Shown here: positions 16,461-27,489 of the stretch, piece by piece | How the letters are laid out: the number at the start of each line of letters is the position of its first letter | How positions within the stretch are numbered: the stretch's first letter is position 1 | DNA from: Mycolicibacterium sp. lyk4-40-TYG-92 | Lineage (GTDB): Bacteria > Actinomycetota > Actinomycetes > Mycobacteriales > Mycobacteriaceae | Direction: 5' to 3' | Assembly (NCBI RefSeq): GCF_030209435.1 | Contig: NZ_JARVRX010000003.1 | Coordinates: 655,884 to 719,883 of the forward strand | DNA: 64,000 nucleotides | The notes under the pieces: generated by a model | The model's database searches: none | Told to the model about the DNA's origin: nothing | Seen by the model: the letters and a program-made list of their open reading frames with translations, nothing else | Made by a program: the position numbers and the translations under genes

Positions 16461-18077
16461 TCAGCTCTGCATCTCGATGCGGCTGAACCGCTCGAGCTGC
16501 ACCGGCTCCTGCTTCGGTGGCGGCGGAAGTTCTTGCGGCACACCGTCGATGACGCGTGTGACGATCCCGTTCTCGCGGTCGAAGTTGAGGGTGCCGTGCT
16601 GGAAGTTCTGCACGATCCACTGCGGTTCGGCAATTTCGCCGCTGGTTGGCAGTCCGAGGGCGCCGCGTTCGAATCCCAGTGCGCCCCAGGCGTCGTAGAG
16701 GGATCCGGTCAGCGGCTGGGCGCCGGTGGCGGGCGACCAGTACATGGCGCCGTGGTCGAACGTCGCGTAGCGGGTGTGACCGTCGGCCGCGGCCTCCGGT
16801 GAGGTGGCGACGCCGAGCGGGCCGGACGCGCCGCCCATGGCCTGCCACTTGTCGAAGATGGCACCGCCGCGCAGCATGTCCATCGCGCTGAGGGCGCCCG
16901 GCGGGGCGGTGAAAGATGCTGCGATGTCGCGCAATTCGCCCATGGCGGCGTAGGCGGCGTTGCCCGGGCAGTCGGTGTTGCCGACGTCGCGGTGGGTGAA
17001 GATCGTCGGCAGCGTGGGCGTCGCGCCGGCGGGGAAATGGGTGAACGAGCCGCCGCCCGACGTCAGTACCACGCTGCCGAGGGGGTTGACGTGGTCCAGG
17101 CTCAGCCGCCAGCCGATCAGCCGGCCGGTCATCTTGAGCTGCAGCGGGGTCGGGGGCACGGCGTCGAAGTCGCCGAGCATGGCCACACCCCAGGTGTCGA
17201 CGTTGAAGCCGCCGGTGTGCGAGCCCTCGACGGGCCGCGTCATCCCGCCGAACCGGCCCTCGAAAACCTGCCCGTACTTGTCGACCAGGGCGTTGTAAGC
17301 GATGTCGCACCAACCCAATTCGCGGGTGTGGTACTCGTAGATCGACCGGACGATGCCCGCGGAATCCTCGGGCGCGTAGTCGTTGCTGCCGGCGGTGTGG
17401 TGCACGATGGCCGCGCGCACACCCGGGTCGTAGACCGGCTGTCCGCAGCGGACACTCTCGTTGGCGCCCCACTGGGCCCGGCTGATGATGTTCGGCGGCT
17501 GGTTCGGCGCCGACACCGCGGTCGGCTGGAACTGGACGTCGGCCGGTGCCTCCGGCGGACTGATGAGCACCGCTTTCATGCTGGGGCCGAGCGGCTTTTC
17601 GACGTCGACGGGGCGGTATCCCAGGCCGGGACCCTGCGGCCGGTCGCCGGCGGGCGGCGTGGCCGCGGCTTCGGCGGGCCGGGTCACCGCGATCTGGACG
17701 GTCTTGGTGCGGCCGACGAACACGGGCTCGGTGCCGCGCGTGGTGGCGCGCGCCTCGCCGACGCCGTCGGGCGCCTCGACCTCGTACCAGGGTCCCCAGG
17801 AGCCGTCGGCCTTCTGGGCGCGCACCCGGGCCGAGGTTCCGGTGAAGTCCGACGCCGTGAGCGCGACCAGGGAGAACGGAGTGTCCTGGTGGATTTCCCG
17901 GACGGTCTGTCCGCCACCGACGCCGGCCAGTGGCTGCGTGTGGAGCTCCGGCGCCGACGGCTTGTCGTCCGTCAGACCGGGGATACCGGGAATGCCGCCG
18001 ACGGCCAACGGCACCATCACGACGGTCGCCGCCACGGCGGACAACAGTATTGACGGTGCGGGACGACGGCGCGGCAC
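16461..18077 (-). CDS. ami3: Secreted N-acetylmuramoyl-L-alanine amidase, PGRP type (Rv3811-like)
   Basis: A 538-residue exported protein. A signal peptide or anchor (about 1-27) is followed by a beta-rich region. The PGRP/amidase-2 domain (about 195-385) carries zinc ligands in IVHHTAGS (His226/227), His362 and Cys370 (THRDVGNTDCPG). LGFP-type repeats follow (about 400-510, for example GPLGVATSPE and GALGLPTSGE). It would cleave the amide bond between muramic acid and the stem peptide, or bind peptidoglycan. It matches Rv3811, named Ami3 in the literature. The GTG start sits in front of a basic n-region. The gene lies downstream of erp on the same strand. Confidence 0.9.
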   Translation of the reverse strand: MPRRRPAPSILLSAVAATVVMVPLAVGGIPGIPGLTDDKPSAPELHTQPLAGVGGGQTVREIHQDTPFSLVALTASDFTGTSARVRAQKADGSWGPWYEVEAPDGVGEARATTRGTEPVFVGRTKTVQIAVTRPAEAAATPPAGDRPQGPGLGYRPVDVEKPLGPSMKAVLISPPEAPADVQFQPTAVSAPNQPPNIISRAQWGANESVRCGQPVYDPGVRAAIVHHTAGSNDYAPEDSAGIVRSIYEYHTRELGWCDIAYNALVDKYGQVFEGRFGGMTRPVEGSHTGGFNVDTWGVAMLGDFDAVPPTPLQLKMTGRLIGWRLSLDHVNPLGSVVLTSGGGSFTHFPAGATPTLPTIFTHRDVGNTDCPGNAAYAAMGELRDIAASFTAPPGALSAMDMLRGGAIFDKWQAMGGASGPLGVATSPEAAADGHTRYATFDHGAMYWSPATGAQPLTGSLYDAWGALGFERGALGLPTSGEIAEPQWIVQNFQHGTLNFDRENGIVTRVIDGVPQELPPPPKQEPVQLERFSRIEMQS

Positions 18078-18160
18078 AGCGCGAATGTTACGTATGTGTC
18101 AGCTGTTACCCGTGTTTCGACACGGGTTGCCTGGCTGTCAATTCTCTGCGAGACGCCGCA

Positions 18161-18197
18161 ACGGCACCGCAGAGCCTTGTGGCTTCTGCGGTGCCGT
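18161..18197 (-). terminator. Hairpin terminator after erp
   Basis: ACGGCACCGCAGA at 18161-18173 pairs perfectly with TCTGCGGTGCCGT at 18185-18197. GCC/GGC extend the stem inwards past one bulged base to a TTGT loop. It lies 34 bases after the erp stop and before the amidase start. There is no clear T-run, as is common in mycobacteria. Confidence 0.6.
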
Positions 18198-18230
18198 CTC
18201 GGTTACAGGTCTTCAGTTATGTGATGGATG

Positions 18231-19226
18231 TCAGACCGCGGGGGCCGGCAGGGCCGGTGCCGCCGCGGCGGCTGCCGCGGGGGCAGCCTGAGCGGACTTC
18301 ACCGCTGACGTGATGGCCGGTACGACCATGCCCTTCAGCAGATCGATCGCCTGGGTCGCGCCCAGCTGGTTGGCCGCGCTGGTCAGGTCGCTGATCAGTC
18401 CGCCGCCACCGCTGCTCGGGGCCGCGCCGAGGCCGAGGCCGTCGCCGCCACCCAGACCGACCGACGGATCGCCGAGGATCGGGTAGCTGCCACCGAGGCC
18501 CTGGCCGGGGCCGAGGCCCAGGCTTGCGTTGGGATCGGTCATCGGCATGCCGGCGGCGCCGAGCCCCGCCGGGTTCGCGCTGATCGACGGCGTCGTCAGA
18601 CCCGTGGCGTTCAGGCCGGGAGCGGTCAGCCCGGGCGTGCTCACGCTCGGGAGGGTCGCGCCCTGGGTCGTGAGACCGGCGCTGGGCAGGCCGCCCAGGC
18701 CCGGGGTCAGCGCCGACGGGCTGGTGGTGCCCAGACCGGCCGGCGGGGTCAGGCCGGGCGCGGTCGCCCCGGTCGGCGGGGTCAGTCCGGGTGCGGTCAG
18801 ACCGGTCGACGGGGTGGTGCCCAGACCCGGGGTCAGGCCCGCGGGCGGAGTGAGCCCACCCGCTGCCGGCGTCAGGCCGGTCGGCGGCGTGAGGCCGGGG
18901 GTGCCGAGGCCGGGGGTGGTGCCGAGGCCGGGGGTCAGGCCGGTCTGCGGCGACAGGCCACCGGTCAGCGGGCTGGGGGAGCTCGCGGCCCCGCCCATGA
19001 GGTTCGGCAGGTTGACGCCGAACTGGGACAGGCCCTGCGACAGCGCGGACATGACCTCGTTGGGGAGGTCGGTCACGAGCGCGGCCTGGACGAATTCCCG
19101 GTGCTGCGGAGTCGGGGTTGCCGGGGTCATCTCGGCGACCGCCACGAGTGCGATCGGACTTGCGACGGCCACGGCGGCGACTGCGCTCATGGCTGTCGAG
19201 AGCTTGCGTCGACGTCGGTTAGGCAC
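18231..19226 (-). CDS. erp: Exported repetitive protein Erp
   Basis: A 331-residue surface-exposed mycobacterial virulence and cell-wall protein (PirG/Rv3810 in M. tuberculosis). A Sec signal peptide (about 1-31) is followed by a conserved segment with EFVQAALVTDLPNEVMSALSQ. A Pro/Gly/Leu/Thr repeat domain (about 86-213, units such as PGLTPP and PGLGTT) and an Ala/Pro-rich hydrophobic C-terminus complete it. Erp repeats vary strongly between species; M. tuberculosis has PGLTS units. The GTG start is chosen because a GAGGAG site lies just upstream and MPNRRRRKLSTAMSAV is the usual N-terminus. It is divergent from glf, as in other mycobacteria. Confidence 0.93.
   Translation of the reverse strand: MPNRRRRKLSTAMSAVAAVAVASPIALVAVAEMTPATPTPQHREFVQAALVTDLPNEVMSALSQGLSQFGVNLPNLMGGAASSPSPLTGGLSPQTGLTPGLGTTPGLGTPGLTPPTGLTPAAGGLTPPAGLTPGLGTTPSTGLTAPGLTPPTGATAPGLTPPAGLGTTSPSALTPGLGGLPSAGLTTQGATLPSVSTPGLTAPGLNATGLTTPSISANPAGLGAAGMPMTDPNASLGLGPGQGLGGSYPILGDPSVGLGGGDGLGLGAAPSSGGGGLISDLTSAANQLGATQAIDLLKGMVVPAITSAVKSAQAAPAAAAAAAPALPAPAV
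18588..18971 (-). repeat. Erp PGLTPP/PGLGTT repeat domain
   Basis: Codons 86-213 of erp encode an imperfect tandem array of short Pro-Gly-Leu-Thr units: PGLTPPTG, PGLTPPAG, PGLGTTPS and variants, spaced 6-15 residues apart. The units are degenerate rather than identical, so slippage may change the length between strains. Confidence 0.75.
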
Positions 19227-19413
19227 GGAAGTCTCCTCAATCTGTGGGGTACGGCTCGAGCTGGCTTGCCGAGTCGTCGGTACTGACGCAATCGATGTTA
19301 AAGCTGTGATTGGTGGGATTAGAGTGACGATGCGGAATCGTGAGCGAATTGCGACCGGCTCGCGCACTGCCCGACCCGACCGGGTGTTTTCGGGCCGAAC
19401 GGCCTCTGTCGGA

Positions 19414-19419
19414 TACCCT
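19414..19419 (+). promoter_or_regulatory. -10 element upstream of glf
   Basis: TACCCT (TANNNT) ends 8 bases before the ATG of glf. No ribosome binding site is visible between, suggesting a leaderless or near-leaderless galactan-operon transcript. Confidence 0.4.
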
Positions 19420-19421
19420 GA

Positions 19422-20663
<1,242 letters not shown>

Positions 20664-20668
20664 AGACC

Positions 20669-22618
20669 ATGAGCGACATCCCGTCCGGCGCGTTGGCGTC
20701 GGGAGAGTCCCGTGCGGTGAGCCTGCTGTCGCGGGTCATCCTGCCCCGTCCGGGTGAGCCCCTCGACGTCCGCAAGCTGTACATCGAGGAGTCGTCCACC
20801 AACGCCCGGCGCGCGCACGCCCCGACCCGCACCACGCTGGAAATCGGTGGGGAGTCCGAGGTTTCGTTCGCCACCTACTTCAACGCGTTCCCGGCCAGCT
20901 ACTGGCGTCGCTGGTCGATCCTGACCTCCGTGGTGCTGCGCGTCGAGCTGACCGGCAGTGCCCGTGTCGACGTCTACCGGTCGAAGGCGACCGGTGCGCG
21001 AATCACGGTGGGCGGCAGCGAAATCGCCAGTGGCGACGACGGCCTCCCCGCGGTGGTGGAGTTCGAGATCGGCCTGGAGCCGTTCGAGGACGGCGGCTGG
21101 ATCTGGTTCGACATCACCACGGACAGTGCGGTGACGGTACACAACGCCGGCTGGTACGCCCCCGTGGAAGCGCCCGGGCGGGCGAACATCACGGTCGGCA
21201 TCCCGACCTTCAACCGTCCCGCGGACGCCGTCAACGCGCTCGCGGCGCTGACGTCGGATCCGTTGGTGGACCAGGTGATCGGTGCGGTCATCGTGTCCGA
21301 TCAGGGTGCGAACAAGGTCAAGGACCATCCGGACTTCGCGGCCGCGGCGGCCCCTCTGGCGGACCGGCTGGCCATCCACAACCAGCCGAACCTCGGTGGC
21401 TCCGGCGGCTACAGCCGCGTGATGTACGAAGCGCTGAAACACACTGACTGCGAACAGATTCTGTTCATGGACGACGACATTCGCGTCGAGCCGGACTCGA
21501 TCCTGCGGGCGCTGGCCCTCAGCCGTTTCGCCAAGAAGCCGACGTTGATCGGTGGGCAGATGCTCAACCTGCAGGAGCCCTCGCACCTGCACGTCATGGG
21601 TGAGATGGTCGACGCGGCGAACTTCATGTGGACGCACGCCATCAACGCCGAGTACGACCACAACTTCGCGAAGTATCCCCTCGCCGACGAGGAGGAGTAC
21701 CGCAGCCGAATCCTGCACCGCCGCATCGACGTCGACTACAACGGCTGGTGGATGTGCATGATCCCGCGCGCGGTGGCCGAGGAACTGGGGCAGCCGCTGC
21801 CGCTGTTCATCAAGTGGGACGACGCGGACTACGGACTGCGTGCGGGCGAGCACGGCTACCCGACGGTGACGCTGCCCGGCGCGGCGATCTGGCACATGGC
21901 GTGGAGCGACAAGGACGACGCCATCGACTGGCAGGCGTACTTCCACTTGCGCAACCGCCTCGTCGTGGCAGCGCTGCACTGGGACGGCAACATCCGTGGC
22001 CTGGTTGCGAGCCACTTCAAGGCGACCATGAAACACCTTCTGTGCCTTGAGTATTCGACGGTGGCCATCCAGAACCGGGCGATGGACGACTTCCTCGCCG
22101 GGCCGGACAACCTGTTCACGATCCTCGAGTCCGCGCTGCCCGAGGTGCGGGCCATGCGTACCGAGTACCCGGACGCCGTGGTGCTGGAGAGCGCGACCAC
22201 ATTGCCGGCGCCGTCGGACAAGAAGTGGCGCCGGAAGGTCAAGATTCCCACCAGCCTGCCGTCGATCGCGGTGCGGCTGAGTCGCGGCGTCATCCACCAG
22301 CTCAAGCCTCACGATCCGGAACACCATGTGCGGCCGCAGATCAACGTCGCCACCCAGGACGCCCGGTGGTTCTCGTTGTGCATGGTCGACGGTGTCACCG
22401 TCACCACCGCCGACGGCCGCGGCGTCGTCTATCGCCAGCGTGACCGCGAGAAGATGTTCGAGTTGCTGCGCGAATCGGTCAAGCGCCAGATTCAGCTGAC
22501 CCGGAAGTTCAACCGCATGCGGAAGGTCTACCGCAACGCGTTGCCGGAGCTGACGAGCAAGGAGAAGTGGGAGACCGTGCTGTTGGCCTCCCAGCCCGAA
22601 TCGGCTGGTGCCCGGTGA
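20669..22618 (+). CDS. glfT2: Galactofuranosyltransferase GlfT2
   Basis: Polymerises the arabinogalactan galactan, alternating beta-(1,5) and beta-(1,6) galactofuranose bonds. The 649-residue protein has an N-terminal beta-barrel (about 1-165), a GT-A domain with the nucleotide motif VGIPTFNRPADAVN and the metal motif DDD at 268-270 (MDDDIRVEPDS), the acceptor-site KWDDADYGLRAGEHG, and a helical C-terminus. It corresponds to Rv3808c. Its stop overlaps the GTG start of the next gene (GTGA). Confidence 0.97.
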   Translation: MSDIPSGALASGESRAVSLLSRVILPRPGEPLDVRKLYIEESSTNARRAHAPTRTTLEIGGESEVSFATYFNAFPASYWRRWSILTSVVLRVELTGSARVDVYRSKATGARITVGGSEIASGDDGLPAVVEFEIGLEPFEDGGWIWFDITTDSAVTVHNAGWYAPVEAPGRANITVGIPTFNRPADAVNALAALTSDPLVDQVIGAVIVSDQGANKVKDHPDFAAAAAPLADRLAIHNQPNLGGSGGYSRVMYEALKHTDCEQILFMDDDIRVEPDSILRALALSRFAKKPTLIGGQMLNLQEPSHLHVMGEMVDAANFMWTHAINAEYDHNFAKYPLADEEEYRSRILHRRIDVDYNGWWMCMIPRAVAEELGQPLPLFIKWDDADYGLRAGEHGYPTVTLPGAAIWHMAWSDKDDAIDWQAYFHLRNRLVVAALHWDGNIRGLVASHFKATMKHLLCLEYSTVAIQNRAMDDFLAGPDNLFTILESALPEVRAMRTEYPDAVVLESATTLPAPSDKKWRRKVKIPTSLPSIAVRLSRGVIHQLKPHDPEHHVRPQINVATQDARWFSLCMVDGVTVTTADGRGVVYRQRDREKMFELLRESVKRQIQLTRKFNRMRKVYRNALPELTSKEKWETVLLASQPESAGAR

Positions 22619-23196
22619 GCCTCGAAGGCGCCGGAGGCATTGAGGACGAAGTCATTGCTGACGCCCCGCGCGGTGAGGACGCCATCCTGGTCGGCGTTCA
22701 GTCCGCGCTGACCGGTCGTCCCGGTGTCCTCGCCGGTGCCCGGGTGCTGTCGTACTTCGGTGAGCACAGCCTGGGCTGGTTCGCGGTCTGCGGTCTGGGC
22801 GCGCTGCTGCAACCGCAGCGCCGCCGGGCCTGGGTGACGGCCGGTGTCGGCACCTTCTTCGCGCATGCGGCTGCCGTGCTGATCAAGCGGGTGGTGAAGC
22901 GGGAACGCCCGCAGCACCCCGCCATCGCCGTCAACGTCGGCACCCCGAGCCGCCTGAGCTTCCCGTCGGCGCACGCGACGTCGACCGCCGCCGCCGCGAT
23001 CCTCATCGGCCGGGCCACAGGCCTGCCGCTGCCATGGTTCCTGGTACCGCCGATGGCGTTGTCGCGCTTGGTTCTCGGCGTGCACTACCCCTCTGACGTG
23101 CTCACCGGTGTCGTGGTGGGAACCGTGGTCGCCGAATCGGTCGGGGCAGTCTCCGATCGATCGGCCAAAGCGCGAGCTGCAGGGGTGAAGGCATGA
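22615..23196 (+). CDS. PAP2 phosphatase, probable decaprenyl-phosphoryl-5-phosphoribose phosphatase (Rv3807c-like)
   Basis: A 193-residue membrane protein of the PAP2 family with motif 1 KRVVKRERP, motif 2 PSAHATS and motif 3 SRLVLGVHYPSD, plus several hydrophobic helices. It corresponds to Rv3807c, proposed to remove the 5-phosphate from decaprenyl-phosphoryl-phosphoribose after UbiA acts. That step precedes DprE1/DprE2. The substrate assignment rests on position and literature rather than sequence. The GTG start overlaps the glfT2 stop, and the stop overlaps the ubiA ATG; both overlaps are 4 bases. Confidence 0.88.
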   Translation: MSLEGAGGIEDEVIADAPRGEDAILVGVQSALTGRPGVLAGARVLSYFGEHSLGWFAVCGLGALLQPQRRRAWVTAGVGTFFAHAAAVLIKRVVKRERPQHPAIAVNVGTPSRLSFPSAHATSTAAAAILIGRATGLPLPWFLVPPMALSRLVLGVHYPSDVLTGVVVGTVVAESVGAVSDRSAKARAAGVKA

Positions 23197-24107
23197 CCGA
23201 ACAGACGCAGGAGCTGGGTCCGCCCAAGAATCTGGCGGCCGGCATCGTCAAGGCGCTGCGGCCGCGGCAGTGGGTGAAGAACGTCCTGGTCCTGGCTGCA
23301 CCGCTGGCGTCGCTCGGCGGCGGGGCGCACTACAGCTACACCGAGGTGTTCAAGGCCGTCGGTGTCGCGTTCGTGGTGTTCTGTATGGCCGCTTCGTGTA
23401 TCTACCTCATCAACGACGCCCGGGACGTCGAGGCCGACCGGGTCCATCCGACCAAGCAGTACCGGCCGATCGCCGCCGGCGTCGTCTCGGTACAGCTGGC
23501 CTACTCGCTGGCCATCGTGCTGGGCGTCGCGTCGCTGGCCATCTCGTGGTGGCTCACGCCGAGCCTGGCGATCGTCATGGCGGTGTATCTCGCGACGCAG
23601 CTGGCCTACTGCTTCGGCCTCAAACACCAAGCGGTGCTGGACATCTGCATCAACTCGTCGGGCTTCCTGATCCGTGCCATCGCCGGTGGCGCGGCCGCCG
23701 GGATCCCGCTGTCCAAGTGGTTCCTGCTGGTGTTCGCGTTCGGCTCGCTGTTCATGTCGGCCGGAAAGCGTTACGCCGAACTGCAACTCGCCGAACGCAC
23801 CGGCGCCAAGATTCGCAAGGCGCTGGAGTCCTACACCAGCAGTTACCTGCGGTTCGTCTGGACGCTGTCGGCGACCGCCGTGGTGCTTTGCTACGGCCTG
23901 TGGGCCTTCGAGGGCAACAAGGGCCCGTGGTTCGCCGTGTCGATGGTGCCGTTCACCATCGCGATCCTGCGCTACGCCGTCGACGTCGACAGCGGCGCCG
24001 CCGGTGAACCCGAGGAGATCGTGCTGAACGACCGCGTGCTGCAGCTGCTGGGCGTCGCCCTGGTCGCGACGCTCGTCGCCGCGATTCTGCCCGGACTGAT
24101 CCGGTGA
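23193..24107 (+). CDS. ubiA: Decaprenyl-phosphate phosphoribosyltransferase (DPPR synthase)
   Basis: Transfers phosphoribose from PRPP to decaprenyl phosphate, the first committed step to the arabinose donor DPA. The 304-residue polytopic UbiA-fold protein carries the Mg-binding motif NDARDVEADRVHPTKQYRP (Asn74, Asp78, Asp82) and a second conserved loop KRYAELQLAERTGAK. It corresponds to Rv3806c, where changes are linked to ethambutol resistance. It overlaps its neighbours by 4 bases at each end. Confidence 0.96.
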   Translation: MTEQTQELGPPKNLAAGIVKALRPRQWVKNVLVLAAPLASLGGGAHYSYTEVFKAVGVAFVVFCMAASCIYLINDARDVEADRVHPTKQYRPIAAGVVSVQLAYSLAIVLGVASLAISWWLTPSLAIVMAVYLATQLAYCFGLKHQAVLDICINSSGFLIRAIAGGAAAGIPLSKWFLLVFAFGSLFMSAGKRYAELQLAERTGAKIRKALESYTSSYLRFVWTLSATAVVLCYGLWAFEGNKGPWFAVSMVPFTIAILRYAVDVDSGAAGEPEEIVLNDRVLQLLGVALVATLVAAILPGLIR

Positions 24108-26107
24108 TCGACTCGCCCGCTCGGCAATTGCTGCGCGGGCCGGTCTTCCCGTATGGCCGGGCCGCGCGGATCAGCCTGTGGTCGAGCGTCGTGGTGTCCG
24201 CCGCGCTGTTCGGCTGGGGCGCCTGGCAGCGCCGCTGGATCGCGGACGACGGCCTCATCGTGTTGCGCACGGTGCGGAACCTGTTGGCCGGCAACGGTCC
24301 CGTCTTCAACGTCGGTGAGCGCGTCGAGTCCAACACCTCGACGCTGTGGACCTATCTGGTCACCGCCGGGGCCTGGATCGGTGGCTCGGTGCAACTCGAG
24401 TACGTGGTCCTGGTCCTGGCTCTGACGCTGAGCGTGGCGGGCCTGGTCTTCGCGATGCTCGGCACCGGCCGGCTGTACGCCCCTGGACTGCGGGGCCGCC
24501 GCGCGCTGTTGGTCCCGGCCGGCGCCCTCGTCTACATGGCCGTGCCGCCCGCGCGCGACTTCGCCACGTCGGGCCTGGAGAACGGCCTGATCATGGCCTA
24601 TCTGGGGCTGCTCTGGTGGATGATGGTGTGCTGGGCACAGAGTTCGATTGTTCCCCGCGTGCCCGGACCCGAGGGCCGCGAGGCCGACGACAACGTCACG
24701 AGTGCCTGGTTCGACGGCGCCCTGGCCTGTCTGGCCGGCCTGTCGGTCCTGGTGCGTCCGGAGCTGGCGCTCATCGGGGGCGTGGCGTTGGTCATGTTGC
24801 TGGTTGCCGCTCGTGGCAAGCGCCGTCGCCTGATCGTGCTGGTGGCCGGGGGTTTGCTGCCGATCGCCTATGAGATTTTCCGGATGGGCTATTACGGCCT
24901 GCTGGTGCCGATCACCGCGCTCGCAAAGGACGCCACCGGCTCCAAGTGGCAGCAGGGCTTCGTCTACCTCAGCAACTTCAACGGGCCCTACCTGTTGTGG
25001 ATCCCGGCGGTGCTGGCCGCCGCGCTCGCGATTGTGTTGTTCGTCACTCACAGCCGGCCGTGGTGGGGCCAAGCCGCGCCGCGCGGCTACAGCACGTTGG
25101 CGCGCCGGATTCAAAGTCCTACTGCCGTAGTGATTTTCATGGCCGGCAGCGGCCTGGTGCAGGGGCTGTACTGGCTGCGCCAGGGCGGTGACTTCATGCA
25201 TGGCCGGGTGTTGTTGGTTCCGCTGTTCTGCCTGGTCATCCCGGTTGCGGTGATTCCGATCGTGCTTCCCGACGGCAGGAACATCGCCCGCGAGGTCGGC
25301 TACGCGCTGGCCGGTACGACGACGGCCCTTTGGCTGGCGGTGGTCGGTTGGTCGCTGTGGGCAGCCAACTCGCCGGGGCTGGGGTACGACGCCACCCGGG
25401 TCACCTACTCCGGCATCGTCGACGAACGGCGCTTCTACTCGCAGGCCACCGGCCATGCGCATCCGCTGACGGCGGCGGACTACCTCGACTACCCGCGCAT
25501 GCGGGCGGTGCTCACTGCCATCGACAACACCCCGGTGGGTGCGCTGCTGTTGCCGTCGGGCAACTACGACCAATGGGACGTGGTTCCGGCCATGCCGCCG
25601 CCGGTCCCGGACCCGAAGTCGCCACCGCCGCCAAACTGGTTCGAAAAAGGGCCGCACACGGTCTTTTTCACCAACCTGGGCATGATGGGCATGAACCTGC
25701 CGCTCGAGGTCCGGGTGATCGACCAGATCGGTCTGGCGAACCCGCTGGCCGCTCACACGGCACGGCTGGATGACGCCCGCATCGGTCACGACAAGGACCT
25801 GTTCCCGGACTGGGCGGTCGCCGAGGGGCCGTTCCTGCGCAAGCGCCCGTGGATTCCGACGTACCTGGACGAGGACTGGGTGGCCCAGGCTGCGGTCGCC
25901 CTGACGTGCCCGGAGACCGAGACGATGCTGAGCTCGGTGCGCGCGCCGATGGGGTTCCACCGGTTCATGTCAAATCTGGTACACGCGTTCACATTTACGC
26001 GTTACCGGATCGATCGCGTGCCGTTATACGAGCTGCACCGGTGCGGACTCGATGTGCCTCCGAGGCTGTCGACCCCTTACACTGGCTTACCGGCTACCGG
26101 TCCGTAG
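24104..26107 (+). CDS. aftB: Terminal beta-(1,2)-arabinofuranosyltransferase AftB
   Basis: Adds the terminal beta-(1,2) arabinofuranose residues that carry mycolates, using decaprenyl-phospho-arabinose on the outer side of the membrane. The 667-residue GT-C protein has an early acidic catalytic motif WIADDGLIVLR (Asp48/Asp49) in the first periplasmic loop, about ten hydrophobic helices, and a soluble C-terminal domain from about residue 430. It corresponds to Rv3805c. The GTG start overlaps the ubiA stop (GTGA). Confidence 0.96.
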   Translation: MIDSPARQLLRGPVFPYGRAARISLWSSVVVSAALFGWGAWQRRWIADDGLIVLRTVRNLLAGNGPVFNVGERVESNTSTLWTYLVTAGAWIGGSVQLEYVVLVLALTLSVAGLVFAMLGTGRLYAPGLRGRRALLVPAGALVYMAVPPARDFATSGLENGLIMAYLGLLWWMMVCWAQSSIVPRVPGPEGREADDNVTSAWFDGALACLAGLSVLVRPELALIGGVALVMLLVAARGKRRRLIVLVAGGLLPIAYEIFRMGYYGLLVPITALAKDATGSKWQQGFVYLSNFNGPYLLWIPAVLAAALAIVLFVTHSRPWWGQAAPRGYSTLARRIQSPTAVVIFMAGSGLVQGLYWLRQGGDFMHGRVLLVPLFCLVIPVAVIPIVLPDGRNIAREVGYALAGTTTALWLAVVGWSLWAANSPGLGYDATRVTYSGIVDERRFYSQATGHAHPLTAADYLDYPRMRAVLTAIDNTPVGALLLPSGNYDQWDVVPAMPPPVPDPKSPPPPNWFEKGPHTVFFTNLGMMGMNLPLEVRVIDQIGLANPLAAHTARLDDARIGHDKDLFPDWAVAEGPFLRKRPWIPTYLDEDWVAQAAVALTCPETETMLSSVRAPMGFHRFMSNLVHAFTFTRYRIDRVPLYELHRCGLDVPPRLSTPYTGLPATGP

Positions 26108-26252
26108 TTTCAGCGCATGAGCGCTGGCACGGTCTGAAGCGTAGGTAACGCCGGTGAACCATGCGGCGATAACCACTCGGGCGTGTGCGCCCGGCCTGAT
26201 CGTCACCTCAACGGCAGAGGCGGGGATGAGGGTTGTCCGTACGCCGTCATAG

Positions 26253-27272
<1,020 letters not shown>

Positions 27273-27311
27273 GCGTCCTGACTTGAGGTAAGACCTCTGG
27301 CAACAACTCGC

Positions 27312-27349
27312 ACTGGCGGCGGCGACCTTCACGGGTCGTCGCCGCCAGT
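27312..27349 (+). terminator. Hairpin terminator after fbpA
   Basis: ACTGGCGGCGGCGACC at 27312-27327 pairs with GGTCGTCGCCGCCAGT at 27334-27349, a 16-base stem with one G-T wobble and a 6-base loop. CGTTT follows. It lies 39 bases after the fbpA stop and probably separates fbpA from fbpD transcription. Confidence 0.65.
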
Positions 27350-27489
27350 CGTTTACGCGGGGGTAGACGAAAATCACCCCTTCTGCCGGCAACGTTCCCC
27401 CCGCTTGTCCGGGACATCCGTCGAGGTGATGTGGTTCACTACAACGCGGGTTCAGGACGCTCGACGACACACGACAGGTGAGGTTGGTT

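Noticed and set aside
16655..16680. GTTCGAATCCC-like motif resembling a tRNA T-arm
   Set aside because: It lies inside the amidase coding sequence and has no acceptor stem or anticodon arm around it.
18588..18971. Repeat array considered as a CRISPR or intergenic minisatellite
   Set aside because: Units are short, unequal and in frame inside erp; they encode the known PGLT-type protein repeats.
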